64,000 bases of DNA. Origin: Apostichopus japonicus (lineage: Eukaryota > Echinodermata > Holothuroidea > Aspidochirotida > Stichopodidae). Shown piece by piece: positions 13,601 through 28,600 of the stretch. How positions within the stretch are numbered: the stretch's first letter is position 1; the number at the start of each line of letters is the position of its first letter. Made by a program: the position numbers and the translations under genes. The stretch covers positions 374,001 through 438,000 of the forward strand of contig NC_092572.1 of the NCBI RefSeq assembly GCF_037975245.1, in the 5' to 3' direction. Below the pieces are notes generated by a model. It saw nothing but the letters and a program-made list of their open reading frames with translations. It ran no database searches and was not told the origin of the DNA.

Positions 13601-16600
13601 TGGTTGTAATATTGATTGATGTTACTGAGAGCTGGGCAGACAGATGAAACCATGGTAATGTTATCTATCTGATGTAGGAAGGTTCTCTGATCTTGTCAGA
13701 TAGGAGATAATGTGATTTAGATGGTTGTAATATTGATTGATGTTACTGAGAGCTGGGCAGACAGATGAAACCATGGTAATGTTATCTATCTGATGTAGGA
13801 AGGTTCTCTGATCTTGTCAGATAGGAGATAATGTGATTAAGATGGTTGTAATATTGATTGATGTTACTGAGAGCTGGGCAGACAGATGAAACCATGGTAA
13901 TGTTATCTATCTGATGTAGGAAGGTTCTCTGATCTTGTCAGATAGGAGATAATGTGATTTAGATGGTTGTAATATTGATTGATGTTACTGAGAGCTGGGC
14001 AGACAGATGAAACCATGGTAATGTTATCTATCTGATGTAGGAAGGTTCTCTGATCTTGTCAGATAGGAGATAATGTGATTAAGATGGTTGTAATATTGAC
14101 TGATGTTACTGAGAGCTGGGCAGACAGATGAAACCATGGTAATGTTATCTATCTGATGTAGGAAGGTTCTCTGATCTTGTCAGATAGGAGATAATGTGAT
14201 TAAGATGGTTGTAATATTGATTGATGTTACTGAGAGCTGGGCAGACAGATGAAACCATGGTAATGTTATCTATCTGATGTAGGAAGGTTCTCTGATCTTG
14301 TCAGATAGGAGATAATGTGATTAAGATGGTTGTAATATTGATTGATGTTACTGAGAGCTGGGCAGACAGATGAAACCATGGTAATGTTATCTATCTGATG
14401 TAGGAAGGTTCTCTGATCTTGTCAGATAGGAGATAATGTGATTAAGATGGTTGTAATATTGATTGATGTTACTGAGAGCTGGGCAGACAGATGAAACCAT
14501 GGTAATGTTATCTATCTGATGTAGGAAGGTTCTCTGATCTTGTCAGATAGGAGATAATGTGATTAAGATGGTTGTAATATTGACTGATGTTACTGAGAGC
14601 TGGGCAGACAGATGAAACCATGGTAATGTTATCTATCTGATGTAGGAAGGTTCTCTGATCTTGTCAGATAGGAGATAATGTGATTAAGATGGTTGTAATA
14701 TTGACTGATGTTACTGAGAGCTGGGCAGACAGATGAAACCATGGTAATGTTATCTATCTGATGTAGGAAGGTTCTCTGATCTTGTCAGATAGGAGATAAT
14801 GTGATTTAGATGGTTGTAATATTGACTGATGTTACTGAGAGCTGGGCAGACAGATGAAACCATGGTAATGTTATCTATCTGATGTAGGAAGGTTCTCTGA
14901 TCTTGTCAGATAGGAGATAATGTGATTAAGATGGTTGTAATATTGACTGATGTTACTGAGAGCTGGGCAGACAGATGAAACCATGGTAATGTTATCTATC
15001 TGATGTAGGAAGGTTCTCTGATCTTGTCAGATAGGAGATAATGTGATTAAGATGGTTGTAATATTGATTGATGTTACTGAGAGCTGGGCAGACAGATGAA
15101 ACCATGGTAATGTTATCTATCTGATGTAGGAAGGTTCTCTGATCTTGTCAGATAGGAGATAATGTGATTAAGATGGTTGTAATATTGATTGATGTTACTG
15201 AGAGCTGGGCAGACAGATGAAACCATGGTAATGTTATCTATCTGATGTAGGAAGGTTCTCTGATCTTGTCAGATAGGAGATAATGTGATTTAGATGGTTG
15301 TAATATTGATTGATGTTACTGAGAGCTGGGCAGACAGATGAAACCATGGTAATGTTATCTATCTGATGTAGGAAGGTTCTCTGATCTTGTCAGATAGGAG
15401 ATAATGTGATTTAGATGGTTGTAATATTGACTGATGTTACTGAGAGCTGGGCAGACAGATGAAACCATGGTAATGTTATCTATCTGATGTAGGAAGGTTC
15501 TCTGATCTTGTCAGATAGGAGATAATGTGATTAAGATGGTTGTAATATTGACTGATGTTACTGAGAGCTGGGCAGACAGATGAAACCATGGTAATGTTAT
15601 CTATCTGATGTAGGAAGGTTCTCTGATCTTGTCAGATAGGAGATAATGTGATTAAGATGGTTGTAATATTGATTGATGTTACTGAGAGCTGGGCAGACAG
15701 ATGAAACCATGGTAATGTTATCTATCTGATGTAGGAAGGTTCTCTGATCTTGTCAGGAAGGAGATAATGTGATTAAGATGGTTGTAATATTGACTGATGT
15801 TACTGAGAGCTGGGCAGACAGATGAAACCATGGTAATGTTATCTATCTGATGTAGGAAGGTTCTCTGATCTTGTCAGATAGGAGATAATGTGATTAAGAT
15901 GGTTGTAATATTGACTGATGTTACTGAGAGCTGGGCAGACAGATGAAACCATGGTAATGTTATCTATCTGATGTAGGAAGGTTCTCTGATCTTGTCAGGA
16001 AGGAGATAATGTGATTAAGATGGTTGTAATATTGACTGATGTTACTGAGAGCTGGGCAGACAGATGAAACCATGGTAATGTTATCTATCTGATGTAGGAA
16101 GGTTCTCTGATCTTGTCAGATAGGAGATAATGTGATTAAGATGGTTGTAATATTGACTGATGTTACTGAGAGCTGGGCAGACAGATGAAACCATGGTAAT
16201 GTTATCTATCTGATGTAGGAAGGTTCTCTGATCTTGTCAGATAGGAGATAATGTGATTTAGATGGTTGTAATATTGATTGATGTTACTGAGAGCTGGGCA
16301 GACAGATGAAACCATGGTAATGTTATCTATCTGATGTAGGAAGGTTCTCTGATCTTGTCAGATAGGAGATAATGTGATTAAGATGGTTGTAATATTGACT
16401 GATGTTACTGAGAGCTGGGCAGACAGATGAAACCATGGTAATGTTATCTATCTGATGTAGGAAGGTTCTCTGATCTTGTCAGATAGGAGATAATGTGATT
16501 AAGATGGTTGTAATATTGATTGATGTTACTGAGAGCTGGGCAGACAGATGAAACCATGGTAATGTTATCTATCTGATGTAGGAAGGTTCTCTGATCTTGT

Positions 16601-19600
16601 CAGATAGGAGATAATGTGATTAAGATGGTTGTAATATTGATTGATGTTACTGAGAGCTGGGCAGACAGATGAAACCATGGTAATGTTATCTATCTGATGT
16701 AGGAAGGTTCTCTGATCTTGTCAGATAGGAGATAATGTGATTAAGATGGTTGTAATATTGACTGATGTTACTGAGAGCTGGGCAGACAGATGAAACCATG
16801 GTAATGTTATCTATCTGATGTAGGAAGGTTCTCTGATCTTGTCAGATAGGAGATAATGTGATTAAGATGGTTGTAATATTGATTGATGTTACTGAGAGCT
16901 GGGCAGACAGATGAAACCATGGTAATGTTATCTATCTGATGTAGGAAGGTTCTCTGATCTTGTCAGATAGGAGATAATGTGATTTAGATGGTTGTAATAT
17001 TGATTGATGTTACTGAGAGCTGGGCAGACAGATGAAACCATGGTAATGTTATCTATCTGATGTAGGAAGGTTCTCTGATCTTGTCAGATAGGAGATAATG
17101 TGATTTAGATGGTTGTAATATTGATTGATGTTACTGAGAGCTGGGCAGACAGATGAAACCATGGTAATGTTATCTATCTGATGTAGGAAGGTTCTCTGAT
17201 CTTGTCAGATAGGAGATAATGTGATTAAGATGGTTGTAATATTGACTGATGTTACTGAGAGCTGGGCAGACAGATGAAACCATGGTAATGTTATCTATCT
17301 GATGTAGGAAGGTTCTCTGATCTTGTCAGATAGGAGATAATGTGATTAAGATGGTTGTAATATTGATTGATGTTACTGAGAGCTGGGCAGACAGATGAAA
17401 CCATGGTAATGTTATCTATCTGATGTAGGAAGGTTCTCTGATCTTGTCAGATAGGAGATAATGTGATTTAGATGGTTGTAATATTGATTGATGTTACTGA
17501 GAGCTGGGCAGACAGATGAAACCATGGTAATGTTATCTATCTGATGTAGGAAGGTTCTCTGATCTTGTCAGATAGGAGATAATGTGATTAAGATGGTTGT
17601 AATATTGATTGATGTTACTGAGAGCTGGGCAGACAGATGAAACCATGGTAATGTTATCTATCTGATGTAGGAAGGTTCTCTGATCTTGTCAGATAGGAGA
17701 TAATGTGATTTAGATGGTTGTAATATTGATTGATGTTACTGAGAGCTGGGCAGACAGATGAAACCATGGTAATGTTATCTATCTGATGTAGGAAGGTTCT
17801 CTGATCTTGTCAGATAGGAGATAATGTGATTAAGATGGTTGTAATATTGACTGATGTTACTGAGAGCTGGGCAGACAGATGAAACCATGGTAATGTTATC
17901 TATCTGATGTAGGAAGGTTCTCTGATCTTGTCAGATAGGAGATAATGTGATTAAGATGGTTGTAATATTGATTGATGTTACTGAGAGCTGGGCAGACAGA
18001 TGAAACCATGGTAATGTTATCTATCTGATGTAGGAAGGTTCTCTGATCTTGTCAGATAGGAGATACTATGATTTAGATGGTTGTAATATTGATTGATGTT
18101 ACTGAGAGCTGGGCAGATAGATGAAACCATGGTAATGTTATCTATCTGATGTAGGAAGGTTCTCTGATCTTGTCAGATAGGAGATAATGTGATTTAGATG
18201 GTTGTAATATTGATTGATGTTACTGAGAGCTGGGCAGACAGATGAAACCACGGTAATGCTATCTATCTGATGTAGGAAGGTTCTCTGATCTTGTCAAATA
18301 GGAGATAATGTGATGTAGATGGTTGTAATATTGATTGATATTACTGAGAGCTGGGCAGACAGATAAATTCTACATAATAGTAGTATAGCTTGATTGGATT
18401 TTTAATACATGCATTTAACTCAGTAGCGAGTAAATATATTCTCTACTTTACAGAGGAGGGGTGGTTTAACAGTGTGAGCATAAGAGAAATTTTCTGCCAT
18501 TCTTAATAATTATTGGTAGCATTCTCAATCTAATATCCTTTGCTCATGTTGCTGTTGCTCTGGTCAAGATGTTTCGCTATGAGTTTTGTTATTCATGTCA
18601 TTTTCTAATGTACAGTTTTGTATTGTTTATTTATATTTACTCTGGTATTTTTTTTTAGGAATTTAAATCCTCCCAAAGGAGTATTATACACCAACAAACT
18701 CTACAACACCAACCAAAAGAAGCTCTCCTCTCGCAAGTCAGCAGAGATGTGGCGGCAATCCAGTGGTAGGGCTAATATTACCACCATAGGGGACGATGAA
18801 TGGGAGGACTCACCCTGGCCTGCAAGAAATGCACCTTGCTTCAATCTCATGAACAGCTTTATGGAAAGGTAATTCCAAATAGATTTCTAAAAAAGTCACT
18901 TTCACTATTAAAACCTTTAAAAACAAAAGAAAAGTCCTGGAAATAAGTATTTATGTCAGACCTAGGAAACAAAAGTATGTGAATCTACTTATCCAGAATA
19001 AATAGTAGTTTGATATCAACACTGGGCTATGGTACTGATGTCAACACTGGGCTATACTACTAATGTCAACACTGGGCTATACTACTAATGTCAACACTGG
19101 TCTATACTACTAATGTCAACACTGGGCTTAATGATGGGCAAGATTAGAAGCATCTCATATTTTATTTCTTTGTTTCTTTATTAGGTGTAATGACCTGCTT
19201 GAACTCGTTCAAACCACCCGTCATTTTAACCTCCTTCAAAAGACAGCTGAGGTTGGGGGTGCCGGTACGAAAGGCTTAGATGCGCTTGTACGGGAAATAC
19301 ACCAAGAATTCACATCCTCAATGGAGATGTTTGGCAATGTGGTTGAGGACATCTTGGATGTTAGAGATAATCATACATTTGAGAAGGGCTTCTTCCATTT
19401 CAGATCTGTAGTAAAGGTAAGGCGGCTACCTGTATTTATAACTAATATTTATTTATTTATTTTACAAAATTTCTATAGCGCCTTATCCAATCAGAAATTG
19501 CTCTAAGGCGCTTTACAGTAAAATGCATTCACACATGATATACAAATATATAAATCGATAATGTAAGGTATAAAAAGGATAGAAAATTTGTTATATACAA

Positions 19601-22600
19601 TCTGATAATAAATTGTATAAAAACTGCAAATGGGAAATCGAAAATTATACAAACAAAATCTTAAAATTTAAAATATATATAAATGTGAAAAATTTTAAAA
19701 GCGCTATAAATGCAAAATGGAATTGCGTTGTAACAATGTGACAATATAAATAGTATAGAAAGCACGGTTAATGGAATGCAGATCTAAATAGAAAGGTTTT
19801 GACTAGTTTTTAAATTCATCTATCATACACATTTTGTTAATAAGTATGAAACCAATCACAGTCTAATATACTAAGGCACTGCTTCCTGAGTGATGTGTTT
19901 AGGCAATGGATTATAATAGATTGCTCATTAATCTATCATATTGCAGGATTTGGAGAGAAGGTTGGCAACTGTTCTGCGTCAAAGTTTCCAGCAGTGTCCC
20001 ACCATAGGGGCTCAACTGAGGCTGTTGGAGGTCTTTGAGGGGGTCAGCGGTAGGGAGATGGTACAGGAGTATCTGAAGGATAAAGATAAACAGCTGATTA
20101 ATTCATTTACTGATGAATTAATTGCTGTGAGGTCCATGTTCATAGCAAAGATGAATTCCCCACCACTCCACATCAACCTGCCTCCCATTGTTAGCTGTAT
20201 GACCTGGGTCAGGGCACTACAGAGGAGAATAAAGGTATGGATAATGTCTTCATCTATAGCTATGGGGTGTGCTTTCACAGATATGATGTTAGCATTTACT
20301 GAATGTCTGAATCATGCTATGTTTTCTATTAGGGGTCCAAATTTTATAACGTTTTGTGCTGCATAGATTGGAAAGTTGGTTCTCTTTTCTAACAGTAGAA
20401 GGCATAACTTTGTAGATGGTACATTAATGTAATTATACATAATTGATTATAGGACATTTACCAATAGAATGAGGGATAAGGGAGGGGCAAAGAACCTAAA
20501 AAAGGAAAAGAAGGGCTTGTTTTAAATTAAATGTAATATGTTCTTGTCCTAGTATACATTAGTCCTAGTTTACATTTGCCCAGGTTCACATTTTCCCTAG
20601 TTAACATTTGCCCTAATTCACAGTTCTCCTTTTCCCCAGTTGACATCCTAGTTCAAATTTGCCCTAGTTCACCTTTTCTCTAGTTCACATATGCCCTGGT
20701 TCACATTTGCCCTAATTCACATTTGCCCTAGTTCACATTTGCCCTTGTTAACATTTGCCATAGTTCACCTTTTCTCTAGTTCACATATGCCCTGGTTCAC
20801 ATTTGCCCTAATTCACATTTGCCCTAATTCACATTTGCCCTAGTTCACATTTGCCTTAGTTCACATTTGCCCTAGTTCACATTTGCCCTAGTTCACATTT
20901 GTCCTAGTTCACATTTGTCCTAGTTCACATATATCCTAGTTCACATTTTTTTGGTTCACATTTGTCTGAGTTCACATGTATCCTAGTTCACATTTGTTGT
21001 TACTGTCTATGTATTATGTAATGATTACCTTTTGTCAAACTATGTCAGGCCTAACGTTAGACAAGATTAGCCACTAGCTAAACATTGGCAGTGCTTAAAA
21101 AGTGTAAAAATTAAGATCTCACTGTCATTTTTCTGAATTACAAGACACATCAGCTGAGAGCAGTTGGTTTGTGACCAGCCCAATAATATTGCTGATAATA
21201 AGCAGTGAATCTTGTTTGTTTTAAGTATGTGAATCATACTGACTGACAATTGTTCACATGTTTCGATTCAATAATGTCCACAGGCAGATAATCCCAGTGA
21301 CTTTCTGCTACTGGCAAACAGCTACATCTTCTGGTAATTAGCCAGTTAATAGCCATAATTGTGAGGCCTGCATGTTTGTCTGCAGTCTGTTGTTGGTTGT
21401 TGTTACATCAGTGAAGATGGAAGGTTTGAGTTTGATGGCAGACTTCAGTATTATTAAATTTGAAACTAAGAATGAACTGATCTGATATTTGATAGGAGCC
21501 CATGGAAAAGTTGAAAAGGATCAGTCCTCATTCATTGGAGGGAGATGCCGGCTGGCACCTCAGAGACATTTACGCTGATACTCTCAAGGACTTTGAAACC
21601 TTTGAAGAAAACTCCATCATGGAATGGCAAGTGCAGCTTTACAATGACCTTAGAGATCGCCTCAAGCAGCCATTGCTGGTAAGTAAACAGTCATCCATGA
21701 TAAAATATAGCAAGTGCTTCAGTGCTCCTTTCTTGGCCTTTAAAGAGACTGACTTGTCTATAAGACATTAGGTACATTTAACTAGTGAATACAAATTCTA
21801 ATAAAACACACTAAAGTAAGCTATACATGAGACCAGGTAAGATGTTTGTTTTGTGATCTTTTACTTGGTCAGATTTCTGATGACTTTGATGAGGAGATGG
21901 AAGGAAGGCCACAGATTCTTCATGTCAACCTTGACCCTACCCTACTTTTGCTCTTACGAGAAGTTCACTACCTTTCTAAGGAACCTTTCAATGTAAAGCT
22001 CCCTGATGTTGTCCGAGAACTATTGAGACATGCAGGTAACTTAAAGCACAATTAAATTGAGAGGGATATTAAGACATGCAGGTAACTTAAAGCACAATTA
22101 AATTGAGAGGGATATTAAGACATGCAGGTAACTTCTAAAAGGCAAAATTATATTGCATTGATACTAAGAAATGCAGGTACCTTGCTAAGGCACATGTATA
22201 TTGTCTAGAGTATAAAGACATGCAGGTAACTTAAGGCTAAGGCACATGTATACTACTAAACTACTAAGACATGCAGGTAACCTAACAAATGATCATGTCT
22301 ACTGTAATACATATTCCATTAACTTTTGGCCACTTGTCAAGTCTCCAGTTGAGAGAATTGAAAAAAATCTCTGAAATTTTAGAGGCAAAACAAATCTTAC
22401 TTTAATTTATGAGTACCTATACTATATTACACAGGCACTTATGCATATATATATATATATATATATTAGAATATTGTAAATGATGCTCATGAGGAAAAAG
22501 AAAACATGCAGTAAAGGATCTTCATCAGATACTAACTTATCCAGTCTCTGAAGAGCATGCTAGGATGTAACATTAGGCTCTCTATCCAGAGGATGTAACA

Positions 22601-25600
22601 TAAGGCTCTCTAACCTGCAAAGTTTGGTAGTTACTTAACTTATGTTACAAGAGGGACTGGCTGTAAGGTACATACAAATTGCTGAATCAGAATACTATAT
22701 GTTATAAGATGTGAAATAGATTATTATCAACTCTGATTTAGAGACTTTGGTACTACCATATATGTTAAGTTGGGTGGTGTATGACCCTGCCAAGTTTATA
22801 TCATCACACTCAGTGTCATCTTATTAATAGTCTCCATGGTGCTTTCAGATGCAGCCACTTTAAGAACTACTGCAGCCAGACTAGCTACCATTGTGTCCAA
22901 GTACAATTCAGCCATGAAATCTATGGTGGACTTTGAAAAGCCACTCTTTGACAGAAAACTGGCCAAGATTGATCATGTAAGTCTAATACTTCTGTTTACC
23001 AGTGCTATCATATAATTATAATGCAAAGACACTTTGTGTGTGTGAAACATTATTAATGTAGAGATAATCTATATTAGGAAAGAGGAGGGACCAGCAAGAT
23101 CTTAGTTGCACATGTTCTAATCTATCCCAGGATACATGTAGAACACAGTGCTGAGGTTCATTGCTTCAACTGACCCTTCACTTGGAACATAGCAGGACAG
23201 GGAATTGGAAAATTAGTTTTAAATTAGTAGATCAGAAAGCCCTGTTAGGTTGCTGCATTTTCTTTTTGAGTTAATGTGAAGAGTAATTGATTATTTAATG
23301 AGTATTTCTTCTGTAAATGTTACACAGGAGTAGATAAAACTATCCTTGGGTTTGTACAACTGCTTACGTTTGATTTGTATTGTTGTTTTGATTGTTGGGT
23401 ATCAGTTAAATATTCCTTCACAATTAAACTGACATTGTTTTACACTAATCTATTTAACTGATCGAATTAATGGTAAGATTCATTGATTGAAATGTAGGGT
23501 TTGGCAGAGATCTGAGGTGTATGACCCCCAGTATAGTCAGGTGCATGATGGGACTTTTAGTTCCACTGTGAACATACTCTCTACATTCAGATTGTAATTT
23601 GTATGTTATGTTTTAAGACCGACTACATATCTTCTACATTTGTAACACTTATACATAAGCACCGTCCAGTAGAATCCAGAACCCACCCTTCCCACAATAA
23701 GCACCGTTCAATATAATCCAGAACCCACCCCTCCCACAATAAACACCATCCAGTAGAATCCAGAACTCACCCCTCCTACTATAAGCACTATCCAGTAGAA
23801 TTCAGAACCCACCTCTCCCACAATAAGCACCATCCAGTTGAATCCAGAACCCACCTCTCCCGCAATAAGCACCATCCAGTAGAATCCAGAAGTCACCCTT
23901 TCCACTATAAGCACCGTCCAGTAGAATACAGAACAATCACCTCCCACAATAAGCAACGTCCATTAGGATCCAGAACTCCCACAATATGCACCATCCAGTA
24001 GAATCCAGAACTCACCCTCCCACTATAAGCACCGCCCAGTAGAATCCAGAACCCACCCTCCTCCCCAATAAGCACCATCCAGTAGAATCCAGAATCCACC
24101 CCTCCCACAATAAGCACCGTCCAGTAGAATCCAGAACTCCCACAATAAGCACCGTCCAGTAGAATCCAGAACTCCCACAATAAGCACCATCCAGTAGAAT
24201 CCAGAACTCACCCTCCCACTATAAGCACCGTCCAGTAGAATCCAGAACCCACCCTCCTCCCGAATAAGCACCATCCAGTAGAATCCAGAATCCACCCCTC
24301 CCACAATAAGCGCCATCCAGTAGAATCCAGAACTCCCACAATAAGCACCATCCAGTAGAATCCAGAACTCATACAATAAGCAGCGTCCATTTATAATCCA
24401 GAACTCACCCTTCCCATACATCCAGTATGTTTTAGCACTGCTAGTATTTTTTTGGTCTGGTTTTAGCTATTAGATCAAGGTCTCAACCATTACACATGGA
24501 AGATGACAGAGAGTGGAGACTTTATTGAGCTGGCATCATCACTAGTTGGTACAGACCTCCATCGAACACTAGCTATTGTGCAGAGTAACTGCCAGGACAT
24601 GGTGGAAATAACACAGTCATGGTCTAACACAGCATTGGATGTGTTTGAGGCCAGACAGCCAAAGGAGAGCTACCTAATGGATGACCTACTTCTATGGCAA
24701 CGGTAATGAATATTCATTTATTATAGATATATCTTCAGCCAGTTGGGACAATTTTCTTATTATGCTAATACCTCTCTAAACTGTACTCCAATATCATGCT
24801 CTCAAAGCACTGATATTGTCAGTACAAACAGTTCCTAACCTTGAGCTGATAGAAACATGATATTCATACTGCTCCTACTGACAATACATGTACCAGTGCT
24901 GGGCAGGACATAGCATTACAGTATGGCAAAAATTGTCCCAACTGGGTGTATATCTTATCTTCTGTGTTAAATTCATGATGGAACTTATTATCATGTTAAC
25001 AGTAATGTATATATCCATGGTGACTGTTAGGGTACATTGTTTCTTATCTTCTGTGTTAAATGAGTGGTCTGCTAGGATGCATGGAACAGTTATAGATGTT
25101 GAATTTCAAAACTTAGTTAACCTTACTTGATCAATTGTGTAAATGCTGTGTTAAATGAGTGGTCTGCTAGGCTACATGAACAGTTAAATATATTAATGTT
25201 GAATTTGAAAACTGAGTTCACCTTACTTGATAAATTGTGTAAATGCTGTGTTAAATGAGTTGTCTGCTAGGCTACAAAGAACAGTTACATGTTGAATTTC
25301 AAAACTTAGTTCACCTTACTTGATCAATTGTGATATGTTCTGTTACTGCAGTGAACTAAATGAAGACCAAGAAAGACTGGTTCGACCATCGGGATTCAAG
25401 ATTCATTCTCTATTACAGAATTCATTCCAGGTCTGTTATTCTTTTCATACATCCAAACTATGCTTTGCACAATTTAGATTCAATCAAAAAATATGTAAAT
25501 AAATAAATATATACATATGATGTAAACATTTTTATTAAGATTGGTTCTTTACCAATAGAAGGAGATTTATCTCATGAATAATAAAGTAGGCAAATGAATA

Positions 25601-28600
25601 ATGAATAATAAGCAAAGACTAGTGAGGATTACATAGGAACCTCTACTAGTTAAGTTCAGTAATGTCAATGCTAATTCAAAGTAACACATACATGTTTATT
25701 ACTAAGGTAGTGTGTCTTTTTCAAGCTTAGTACCTTTCATACATACATATCAGTACAGATCCTATTTGATGAGCTGAGGTAAGATAGATTGAAAACTAAA
25801 CCAAGAGCAACTCTGTGTTATGGTCTACAATTAATCAAAAGCTGTGATGATTAGGTGATGGGGATGGGGTTGGGGTGATGTGATTGGGGTGATGGGGTTG
25901 GGGTGATGGGTTGGTGTGATAGGGTTGGGGTGATGGGATTGGGGTGATGGGGTTGGGATGATGGGATTGGTGTGATAGGGTTGGTGTGATGGGGTTGGTG
26001 TGATGGGGTTGGTGTGATGGGGTTGGTGTGATGGGGTTGGTGTGATGGGGTTGGGATGATGGGATTGGGGTGATGGGGTTGGGATGATGGGGTTGGGGTG
26101 ATGGGGTTGGTGTGATGGGGTTGGTGTGATGGGGTTGGGGTGATGGGGTTGGAGTGATGGGGTTGGGATGATGGGGTTAAGGTGATGGGGTTCGTGTGAT
26201 AGGGTTGGGATGATGGGGTTGGTGTGATGGGGTTGGTGTGATGGGGTTGGTGTGATGGGGTTGGTGTGATGGGGTTGGGGTGATGGGGTTGGTGTGATGG
26301 GGTTGGGGTGATGTGGTTGGGGTGATGGGATTGGGGTGATGGGGTTGGGAAGATGGTGATGGGGTTGGGGTGATGGGTTGGGGTGAGGGGTTGGGATGAT
26401 GGGGTTGGGGTGATGGGGTTGGGGTGATGGGTTTGGGTGATGTGGTTGGGTGATGGGGTTTGGTGATGTGGTTGGGTGATGGGGTTTGGTGATGGGGTTT
26501 GGTGATAGGGTTGTGTGGTCATGGGGTTGGGGTCATGGGGTTTTGGTCATGGGGTTGGGATCATGGGGTTTTGGTCATGGGGTTTTGGTCATGGAGTTGG
26601 GGTGATGGGGTTGGGGGTATGGGGTCATGAGGTTGTGGTCATGGAGTTGGGGTGATGGGGTTGGGGTGATGGGGTTGGGTCATGGGTTTGTGGTCAGGGA
26701 GTTGGGGTCATGGGTTGGGGTCATGGGGTTTGTGGTCAGGGAGTTGGGTCATGGCTTTGGGTCATGGGGTTTGGTCATGTGGTTTGGGTCAAGGGGTTGT
26801 GCTCATGGGGTTGGGGTCATGGTGGTGTGTTTGCGGGTGTGGAGTCATAAAACTGAGAGTAGCATGTAATTTGTCTAAGGGAGACAGGATCATACAAGAG
26901 TACTAATACAATACCAGGACCTTATTAATATCATGCCCCTTCCCTTCTTAGTAATATTTACTGTATAAATAAGGAAACCTACTGAGAGATTATATGTTTA
27001 TTCTTTACTTATAAACAGGCAGTACAAATCAGCCAAGCCTCACCTGCCTGGGAAGAGTATGTTGATCACATTGATGCCCTAGTCCTGGATGGACTCAAAC
27101 TGTCCACCTTAAAGAGTCTACGTTCAATGCTGAACACTCTGGTTCACGCTAATGTGACTGAGGTGAGATGTGGCAATGATTCAGTTAGCACTGTTGATTA
27201 ATAAACACTAGTAGGGATGGGTATACACTGGTAATATGTCTAACATTGATTAATTCAACATTCTAACATTTTTCTAACATTCTAACATTCTAATTTTTCT
27301 AACATTTTCTAACATTTTTCTAACATTCTAACATTCTAACATTGGTTAATATACATAGGTAAGGATTCTAACATTGATTAATATACATAGTTAAGGATTC
27401 TAATATTGATTAATATACATAGGTAAGATTTCTAACTTTGATTAATATACATAGGTAAGGATTCTAACATTGATTAATATACATAGGTAATGATTCTAAC
27501 ATTGGTTAATATACATAGGTAAGGATTCTAACATTGATTAATATACATAGGTAAGGATTCTAACATTGATTAATATACATAGGTAAGGATTCTAACATTG
27601 ATTAATATACATAGTTAAGGATTCTAACATTGGTTAATATACATAGGTAAGGATTCTAACATTGGTTAATATACATAGGTAAGGATTCTAATATTGATTA
27701 ATATACACAGGTAAGGATTCTAACATTGATTAATATCCATAGGTAAGGATTCTAACATTGGTTAATATACACAGGTAAGGATTCTAACATTGATTAATAT
27801 ACATAGGTAAGGATTCTAACATTGATTAATATACATAGGTAAGGATTCTAACATTGGTTAATATACATAGGTAAGGATTCTAACATTGGTTAATATACAT
27901 AGGTAAGATTTCTAACATTGATTAATATACATAGGTAAGGATTCTAACATTGATTAATATACATAGGTAAGGATTCTAAAATTGATTAATATACATAGGT
28001 AAGGATTCTAACATTGATTAATATACACAGGTAAGGATTCTAATATTGATTAATATACACAGGTAAGGATTCTAACATTGATTAATATCCATAGGTAAGG
28101 ATTCTAACATTGGTTAATATACACAGGTAAGGATTCTAACATTGATTAATATACATAGGTAAGGATTCTAACATTGATTAATATACATAGGTAAGGATTC
28201 TAACATTGGTTAATATACATAGGTAAGGATTCTAACATTGGTTAATATACATAGGTAAGATTTCTAACATTGATTAATATACATAGGTAAGGATTCTAAC
28301 ATTGATTAATATACATAGGTAAGGATTCTAAAATTGATTAATATACATAGGTAAGGATTCTAACATTGATTAATATACATAGTTAAGGATTCTAATATTG
28401 ATTAATATACATAGGTAAGATTTCTAACATTGATTAATATACATAGGTAAGGATTCTAACATTGATTAATATACATAGGTAATGATTCTAACATTGGTTA
28501 ATATACATAGGTAAGGATTCTAACATTGATTAATATACATAGGTAAGGATTCTAACATTGATTAATATACATAGGTAAGGATTCTAACATTGATTAATAT

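Noticed and set aside
9070-18365. CRISPR-like or satellite-centromere reading of the 121-bp array
   Set aside because: There are no unique spacers, the units are contiguous, and the array sits inside an intron of an expressed-type gene, so it is a minisatellite.
23708-24421. Minus-strand ORFs with repeated GFYWMVLIVG-like peptides
   Set aside because: They are translations of the 42-bp minisatellite in intron 14. The hydrophobic pattern is a product of the repeat, not a membrane protein.
25851-26522. 223-codon minus-strand ORF with repeating HHPNPITPTPS
   Set aside because: It is the translation of the 14-bp G/T-rich minisatellite (three units make 14 codons), with no start context, no splice sites and no family match.
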